From: Deltaproteobacteria bacterium
GTDB taxonomy: Bacteria; Desulfobacterota; Desulfuromonadia; Desulfuromonadales; Geopsychrobacteraceae
NCBI GenBank assembly: GCA_009993495.1
Contig: JAACTI010000164.1
Coordinates: forward strand, 1 to 9,268
Length of the DNA: 9,268 bases
Reading direction: 5' to 3'
The translations under genes were made by a program, and so were the position numbers. Below the pieces are notes generated by a model. That model made no database searches, was not told the origin of the DNA, and saw nothing but the letters and a program-made list of their open reading frames with translations. Below, piece after piece: positions 5,676 through 9,268 of this stretch (positions are counted from its first letter, which is position 1; each line of letters begins with the position of its first letter).

Positions 5676-5930
5676 CTATTGATTGAGTTTGTGGCACAGC
5701 AAACAGCGGAATTTGGGGGGGTGGTTGGCGGCAAAGGGCACGCCGCTTTCGTTGTGGCATTCCTGACAGAATTTCTCGGCGGCTTTTTTGCCCTCTTGTT
5801 TAACCATGGGGTAAAAACGTGCGTGATTGGCATCCGGTGGAACATGCTTGGTGGTTTCTTCGGGTGCCAGCCACAAAATGGCCACAATTGCAATCCCGCC
5901 TGCCACTACGAGAATATCGCGTTTTTTCAT
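5676..5930 (-). CDS. Small membrane-anchored diheme cytochrome c
   Basis: This 84-residue protein has an N-terminal signal anchor (MKKRD, then hydrophobic residues 6-22) and two c-type heme sites, CQECH (55-59) and CLLCH (76-80), placing it on the periplasmic face of the membrane. H29, H36 and H70 are possible distal heme ligands. The small size and 16-residue gap between the motifs suggest compact packed hemes. The start ATG 5930 has GGAG five bases upstream on the minus strand. It lies 137 bases downstream of a membrane protein on the same strand and probably shares its promoter. The frame ends in TAG, but coding-like sequence continues in the same frame, so this may be a shortened product. 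Its role is probably electron transfer; the partner is unknown. I cannot assign a named family. Confidence 0.85.
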   Translation of the reverse strand: MKKRDILVVAGGIAIVAILWLAPEETTKHVPPDANHARFYPMVKQEGKKAAEKFCQECHNESGVPFAANHPPKFRCLLCHKLNQ

Positions 5931-6067
5931 AGAATCTCCATAAACCCTGGTTCAAGGTTTCAGCCAGGCCCATAGGTTGTCACACGTTTGCCCTCATTTC
6001 AAACCGGAGGTAGCCACCAGAGGATTGTTTACCAGATGAGTCGACTTTGGTCAATCCCGGCGCGATT

Positions 6068-6400
6068 TTATTCCGCGCGGATAAAGACTAAATAAATAAA
6101 AAGGCCGCAGGCAATGACCCCTCCGCCAATAACTATCCATATCCCGCCGTTGTACAGCCCATCCGTGCCCGTTCCTTGAGCGACGGCAAAGGAGAGGGTG
6201 TAAATAAATAAACCCAGCCCGGCGATAAAGCCCGAAACCGCTTTCCAGCCAATAAAATAGGGCAGGGCGATGCCCAGAGCCAGAGCCCCGAGAATGTAGG
6301 GATTCTGACTCAGATCACCCAGATTCCAGGCGTGTAATTGCTCCAGAATGCGGTCCGTCCGAAAGCGGGTCATGTATTCAAGAAAGTTTTGCCAGTTCAT
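6068..6400 (-). CDS. Three-helix inner-membrane protein, unknown
   Basis: This 110-residue protein begins with about 35 amphipathic or polar residues (MNWQNFLEYMTRFRTDRI), then has three hydrophobic helices at about 36-54, 58-74 and 88-107, with an IGGG turn and a short charged end (FIRAE). ATG 6400 is chosen because GAGGA lies eight bases upstream; an in-frame GTG at 6415 overlaps that site and is unlikely. It is the first gene of the minus-strand block, behind a good promoter about 90 bases upstream, and is followed by the diheme cytochrome, so it could be its membrane partner (inference). I recognise no catalytic residues or named domain. Confidence 0.8.
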   Translation of the reverse strand: MNWQNFLEYMTRFRTDRILEQLHAWNLGDLSQNPYILGALALGIALPYFIGWKAVSGFIAGLGLFIYTLSFAVAQGTGTDGLYNGGIWIVIGGGVIACGLFIYLVFIRAE

Positions 6401-6490
6401 TTGAATTGTCCTCACTTCGAGAGTGGGTCGGGCGAAGGATCTGCTCGTGATAACCTCAGCTTTGTTGCGGGTTTCTCTTAATTGGCTGCA

Positions 6491-6519
6491 TATATAGCAG
6501 GTTTTTTGTTGTCTGCAAA
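6491..6519 (-). promoter_or_regulatory. Promoter of the membrane-protein/cytochrome block
   Basis: On the minus strand TTTGCA (6514-6519) and TATATA (6491-6496) are separated by 17 bases, a good sigma-70 layout, with transcription expected near 6484 and a leader of about 84 bases before ATG 6400. It is divergent from the murI promoter 20 bases away. Confidence 0.6.
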
Positions 6520-6538
6520 GCGGATCAGATGCAATTTC

Positions 6539-6567
6539 TTGACTTCATTCAATGGTTTATCTAGGAT
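6539..6567 (+). promoter_or_regulatory. Promoter of murI
   Basis: TTGACT (6539-6544) and TAGGAT (6562-6567) with a 17-base spacer form a strong sigma-70 match. The predicted start near 6574 gives a leader of about 85 bases and lies upstream of the chosen TTG start of murI. The 243-base gap 6416-6658 holds this promoter and the divergent one; I see nothing else in it. Confidence 0.7.
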
Positions 6568-6658
6568 GCAGCGCCGGTGGAGTCGCTGGCTGTGAATTCC
6601 CCTATCGTTGTCATTTGTCAGGCTGTGTTCAGTTGTGCTCAATACCCCAGGAAAACGC

Positions 6659-7456
6659 TTGAACGAAAAACCCATAGGTATATTTGATTCCGGTGTCGGG
6701 GGGTTAACCGTGTGCCGCGAACTGCTGAGACGCTTGCCGACGGAATCTTTACTCTATCTTGGGGATACGGCACGTGTGCCTTACGGCACCAAAAGTGCCG
6801 CGATTGTCACCCAGTATGCGCTGGAGGCCGCAAGTTTTTTGTGCGACAAGGGGGTCAAGCTGTTAGTGGTGGCGTGCAATACGGCGTCGGCGGTAGCCTT
6901 GCCGCAACTGCGCGAACGTTTCGGGGTGCCAGTGCTTGGCGTGATCGAACCCGGCGCCCGCGCGGCTGTCACCAGAGGAGCGCGTCGTATTGGCGTGCTT
7001 GGAACTGAGGGGACAATTCACAGCGGGGCCTATGAACGGGCCATCCGGCAGATTGATGACGGGATTGAAGTTTTTTCCGTTTCTTGCCCGCTGTTTGTTC
7101 CCCTGGCCGAGGAGGGCTGGGCCAGGCACCCGGTAGCAGCGCAGATTGCTGCCGAATATCTGGAGCCGCTGCTGCAAAAAAAAATCGACGCGCTGGTGCT
7201 GGGATGCACTCATTATCCCCTGTTGGCGCAGGCCATACGCCAGGTTGTCGGCTCCAGGGTCGAGATTGTCGATTCCGCGGCGTCCACCGCCGAAGAAGTT
7301 GCGCAACTGCTTGAATCCCGAATCTTGCAAGCTGACACCGAAAGGGGTGATCAGCAGTTTTTCGTCACCGACCTTCCTACCCGGTTTCGGCGTATCGGGA
7401 GTGAGTTTCTCGGGGCAAAGCTGCATCATGTAACCCAGATTCAACTGGGTTCCTAA
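6659..7456 (+). CDS. murI: Glutamate racemase
   Basis: MurI (265 residues) interconverts L- and D-glutamate in the cytoplasm, supplying D-glutamate for peptidoglycan. The N-terminal signature GIFDSGVGGLTV (D10, S11), VVACNTASA with catalytic C73, and LGCTHYPLL with the second catalytic C183 and H185 are all present, so the enzyme should be active. I choose TTG 6659 (LNEKPIGIF): AGGA at 6649-6652 is six bases upstream, and family members start just before this strand. An in-frame TTG at 6608 has no ribosome-binding site and would add 17 atypical residues. The GerMN gene starts 17 bases after the stop, so they are probably co-transcribed. A 7-bp hairpin (AACCCAG/CTGGGTT, 7432-7451) spans the last codons but has no T tract. 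Confidence 0.96.
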   Translation: MNEKPIGIFDSGVGGLTVCRELLRRLPTESLLYLGDTARVPYGTKSAAIVTQYALEAASFLCDKGVKLLVVACNTASAVALPQLRERFGVPVLGVIEPGARAAVTRGARRIGVLGTEGTIHSGAYERAIRQIDDGIEVFSVSCPLFVPLAEEGWARHPVAAQIAAEYLEPLLQKKIDALVLGCTHYPLLAQAIRQVVGSRVEIVDSAASTAEEVAQLLESRILQADTERGDQQFFVTDLPTRFRRIGSEFLGAKLHHVTQIQLGS

Positions 7457-7473
7457 TCTCAAGGGTTGTCTCT

Positions 7474-8034
7474 ATGCCGAAACGAATATTCCTGCCGATC
7501 CTTGTCGCGCTTTTGACGTTGGTGTTAATTGTTGCCCTCTTTGGGGGGACAAACCGTCAAGCGCTGACCGAAGCCCCTGTAGTGGTGGCGCCGCTCATCG
7601 AACCGCGCGAGGTTGTGCTCTACTTTGTTGATTCTACTGGTTTGCAACTTGCCGCCGAAGAACGCGAAATTGCCGGTTGCAATGACGAGCGCCAATGTAT
7701 TGCTCAGACCCTTACCGCCCTGGCAGAAGGCTCAGCTGAGCTTCAGGCCGTTATCCCGGCTCGCACCAGGGTGCTCGGGATTGACATAGTGCAGGATCTG
7801 GCAACCATCAACCTCAGCCGCGAACTGAGTGATCATCATCCCGGCGGCAGCTTAAGTGAATTGCTCAGTATTTACAGTGTGGCGAATACTTTGCGGGTCA
7901 ATTTCCCCTATCTGCGTTCTTTCCAATTTCTCATTGATGGCGAAAAGCGTAAAACCTTGCGTGGCCACGTAGATATTTCCGGCCCGATAGAGGCTGACTT
8001 TCGCCTGCTTCCGAGCTCCCAGGTTGATGGTTAG
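7474..8034 (+). CDS. GerMN-domain protein, membrane-anchored
   Basis: This 186-residue protein has an N-terminal anchor helix (about residues 5-24; no lipobox cysteine), a short linker, and a GerMN domain (about 46-170). The domain shows VVLYFVDSTGLQL, then a region with C69 and C75 that could form a disulfide, TRVLGIDIVQDLATINLSREL, and FLIDGEKRKTLRGHVDIS near the end. GerMN domains occur in spore-germination GerM and in many envelope proteins of non-spore-formers. They are thought to bind cell-wall or envelope partners, without a known enzymatic role. AAGGG (7459-7463) precedes ATG 7474. Its place after murI fits an envelope function (inference). The anchor should leave the domain in the periplasm. 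Confidence 0.85.
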   Translation: MPKRIFLPILVALLTLVLIVALFGGTNRQALTEAPVVVAPLIEPREVVLYFVDSTGLQLAAEEREIAGCNDERQCIAQTLTALAEGSAELQAVIPARTRVLGIDIVQDLATINLSRELSDHHPGGSLSELLSIYSVANTLRVNFPYLRSFQFLIDGEKRKTLRGHVDISGPIEADFRLLPSSQVDG

Positions 8035-8040
8035 CAAGCC

Positions 8041-8069
8041 ATTGCGCCATATGGCGCAATATGATATTG
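8041..8069. promoter_or_regulatory. Perfect 20-bp palindrome with an overlapping second palindrome
   Basis: ATTGCGCCATATGGCGCAAT (8041-8060) is a perfect palindrome without spacer. It overlaps CAATATGATATTG (8057-8069), symmetrical around one G. There is no T tract, so it is not an intrinsic terminator. It lies six bases after the GerMN stop and about 90 bases before the next start, and may be an operator for a dimeric regulator or an RNA-processing hairpin (7-bp stem, CATATG loop). The rest of the gap up to 8156 shows no convincing promoter. Confidence 0.45.
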
Positions 8070-8156
8070 AATTGCTCAAGTTTATTGGTGTTTCTGCTGA
8101 CGGTAATCTTTACGGCTGCTTGTGCTATTGTGAGATCCTCCTAAAGGAACCAGGCT

Positions 8157-8633
8157 ATGATCGTAGGGTTTAACCATAATGTGATGTACCGTGGGGCGGG
8201 TTTTCACGTTCAAACGGAAGATGGCGGTGAAAAGAGCCCGAGCCTTGTGACTCTGCTCTATCATGGTGGCACGATTATCGCCTCGCAGAAGACGTCCTAT
8301 GCCGATATTGCCGCGGTCGACAATTTAAATCAGGTGGTTGAAGATCTGGCCAAAGAGCAGCATAAAGGTATGCTGCGCCGTTTGACCCGGGGAGAATTTG
8401 ATCAGAAAATTTGTACCTTCGGAATTGCTATTGAGGGTGTCACTGCGCCGGCGGCGCCTGTGGCCTTGAGCTCTTCACCCGCGGCGGAATCTGAGGTGGC
8501 AACACCACTCCCGGTTGTTGCTCCCACACCCGCGGTTGAGCCTGTAGCCAAGGCTGAAGTATCCGCCGTGGCAGGTTTGCAGAGTGATCTTGATCGGCTG
8601 ATTTTCGCTTATCTGACGGCAACTGATGCCTGA
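8157..8633 (+). CDS. Conserved hypothetical protein preceding a pseudopilin
   Basis: This 158-residue protein of unknown function lacks a signal peptide or membrane helix, so it is probably cytoplasmic. Residues 1-95 form a compact domain: MIVGFNHNV, FHVQTEDGG, LVTLLYHGGTIIASQKTSY, EDLAKEQHKGMLRRL, GEFD. I have an impression of similar proteins in Geobacter relatives but know no name or function. An Ala/Pro/Val-rich linker follows (about 97-138), then a short predicted helix LQSDLDRLIFAYLT at the end, which could dock to a partner. AAGGA (8143-8147) precedes ATG 8157. It overlaps the next gene by eight bases, so it is likely part of the same secretion or pilus operon (inference). Confidence 0.8.
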   Translation: MIVGFNHNVMYRGAGFHVQTEDGGEKSPSLVTLLYHGGTIIASQKTSYADIAAVDNLNQVVEDLAKEQHKGMLRRLTRGEFDQKICTFGIAIEGVTAPAAPVALSSSPAAESEVATPLPVVAPTPAVEPVAKAEVSAVAGLQSDLDRLIFAYLTATDA

Positions 8634-9240
8634 CATTGATTCTTCCAAACCTGTTGATCGCCCTTTGCGTTTGCTCGCCGATCAGGCGGGTATTTCTTTG
8701 GTTATGGTGCTGATGATGCTGAGCCTCCTTGGCTTATCTGCCGCTATGGCTGGTAGTAGCTGGACACATCTGTCGCGGCGCGCCCGTGAGGCCGATCTGT
8801 TATGGAAGGGCAGCCAGATTCGTGCCGCGATTGGCTCTTATTACAGCAAGTCTCATGGCCAGGGCGCGGGCAAAATCTATCCTTCTCAGCTGGAATATCT
8901 GCTCAAGGATCCACGCTTTCTGCAAACAACCCGGCATCTGCGCCGCCTCTATGCCGACCCCATGACGGGTGGAGACTGGGAACTGATTAAAGATCCGGGG
9001 GGGCGGATTAAAGGCGTCCGTTCGACCCTGGCCGAAGAGCCCTTTAAACAGTCGGGCTTCACTGAAGAAAATCGTGATTTCGAAGGTCGAACCCTCTACA
9101 CCGAATGGGAATTTATTTATCAGCCCACAGCCGCCAAAAACAGCGCTGGTTCGGCGCAAGCGAAAAACCAGCCAGCCGATAATCGCCCGCCCACGGCATT
9201 TCCTTTACCTGCACCATCGCCCCCAACGGGTTCACCATGA
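8626..9240 (+). CDS. Atypical type II secretion pseudopilin, GspG-like
   Basis: This 204-residue protein has a 22-residue leader ending in AG, a hydrophobic segment ISLVMVLMMLSLLGLSAA (23-40), and a periplasmic domain with READLLWKGSQIRAAIGSYY, LEYLLKDPRF, LRRLYADPMTGGDW and GVRS, the layout of major-pseudopilin GspG/PulG-like proteins. Cleavage would fall after G22. The conserved Glu at mature position 5 is replaced by M27, which is unusual and otherwise typical of GspK-type minor pseudopilins. The C-terminal 40 residues are Ala/Pro/Asn-rich. The ATG lies inside the end of the preceding gene with no clear ribosome-binding site, implying coupling, and its TGA overlaps the next ATG (ATGA). Geobacter has an atypical secretion pseudopilin called OxpG; whether this is its ortholog cannot be decided here. 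Confidence 0.85.
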   Translation: MPDIDSSKPVDRPLRLLADQAGISLVMVLMMLSLLGLSAAMAGSSWTHLSRRAREADLLWKGSQIRAAIGSYYSKSHGQGAGKIYPSQLEYLLKDPRFLQTTRHLRRLYADPMTGGDWELIKDPGGRIKGVRSTLAEEPFKQSGFTEENRDFEGRTLYTEWEFIYQPTAAKNSAGSAQAKNQPADNRPPTAFPLPAPSPPTGSP

Positions 9241-9268
9241 CCTTCGGCGCTGAACTTCCACGAACGAA
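9237..9268 (+). CDS. Start of the next operon gene, cut by the window edge
   Basis: ATG 9237 overlaps the pseudopilin stop (ATGA), a standard coupled junction. Only ten codons are visible (MTFGAELPRT), too few to identify the protein. The context suggests another secretion or pseudopilus assembly component, such as an ATPase or secretin (inference). Confidence 0.55.
   Translation, partial: MTFGAELPRT

Noticed and set aside
7432..7451. Hairpin AACCCAG/CTGGGTT as a murI terminator.
   Set aside because: It lies within the last codons and has no T tract; the next gene begins a few bases later and is probably co-transcribed.
8265..8280. TGGCAC resembling a sigma-54 -24 element.
   Set aside because: It is inside a coding region, and the matching -12 TTGC element is missing at the required spacing.
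1..9268. CRISPR array, tRNA, rRNA, insertion sequence or attachment site.
   Set aside because: I saw no regularly spaced repeats, cloverleaf sequences, transposase motifs or terminal inverted repeats in the window.

Overview
This window looks like chromosome from an anaerobic or facultative, flagellated or chemotactic Gram-negative bacterium. The best guess is a member of the Desulfuromonadales/Geobacter-like group. Pointers to this are an oxygen-sensitive class III ribonucleotide reductase, NikR, a small membrane-anchored multiheme cytochrome, Cache-type chemoreceptor sensor domains, and a murI / GerMN / pseudopilin gene order. The taxonomic assignment is inference; no rRNA or other marker gene is present.

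Layout. (1) At 1-1735, + strand, a possible gene end is followed by two tandem genes for closely related Cache-like periplasmic sensors. One is secreted or periplasmic. The other is membrane-anchored and stops right after its HAMP domain, with no output domain. A perfect 16-bp hairpin terminator closes this block. (2) nikR lies on the - strand (1735-2154), converging on the sensor genes. (3) A class III ribonucleotide reductase operon runs on the + strand (about 2260-5289). It has two NrdR-box-like operators 31 bp apart, a leader with a terminator-like hairpin and a competing helix, and a large NrdD subunit that lacks the glycyl-radical tail. A separate 47-residue gene carries that tail, and nrdG appears to begin at a CTG overlapping the tail gene's stop codon. 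(4) A - strand membrane/cytochrome block (6400 down to 5286) holds a three-helix membrane protein, a small diheme cytochrome c, coding-like sequence beyond the cytochrome's amber stop that also needs a frameshift at an A8 run, and a 40-residue single-helix protein. (5) A divergent promoter region (6416-6658) leads to murI and a GerMN-domain protein. Next come a palindrome-rich gap, a conserved protein of unknown function, an atypical pseudopilin, and the first codons of another gene, with tightly overlapping junctions typical of one operon.

How the genes work together. The NrdD large piece, the glycyl-radical piece and NrdG should together form one anaerobic dNTP-synthesis machine, controlled by NrdR and perhaps by leader attenuation. 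MurI makes D-glutamate for peptidoglycan. The right-hand genes probably belong to an atypical type II secretion/pseudopilus locus that continues past the window.

The most unusual features are the split ribonucleotide reductase, whose zinc site and radical site appear to be divided between two proteins, and the interrupted or recoded cytochrome gene.
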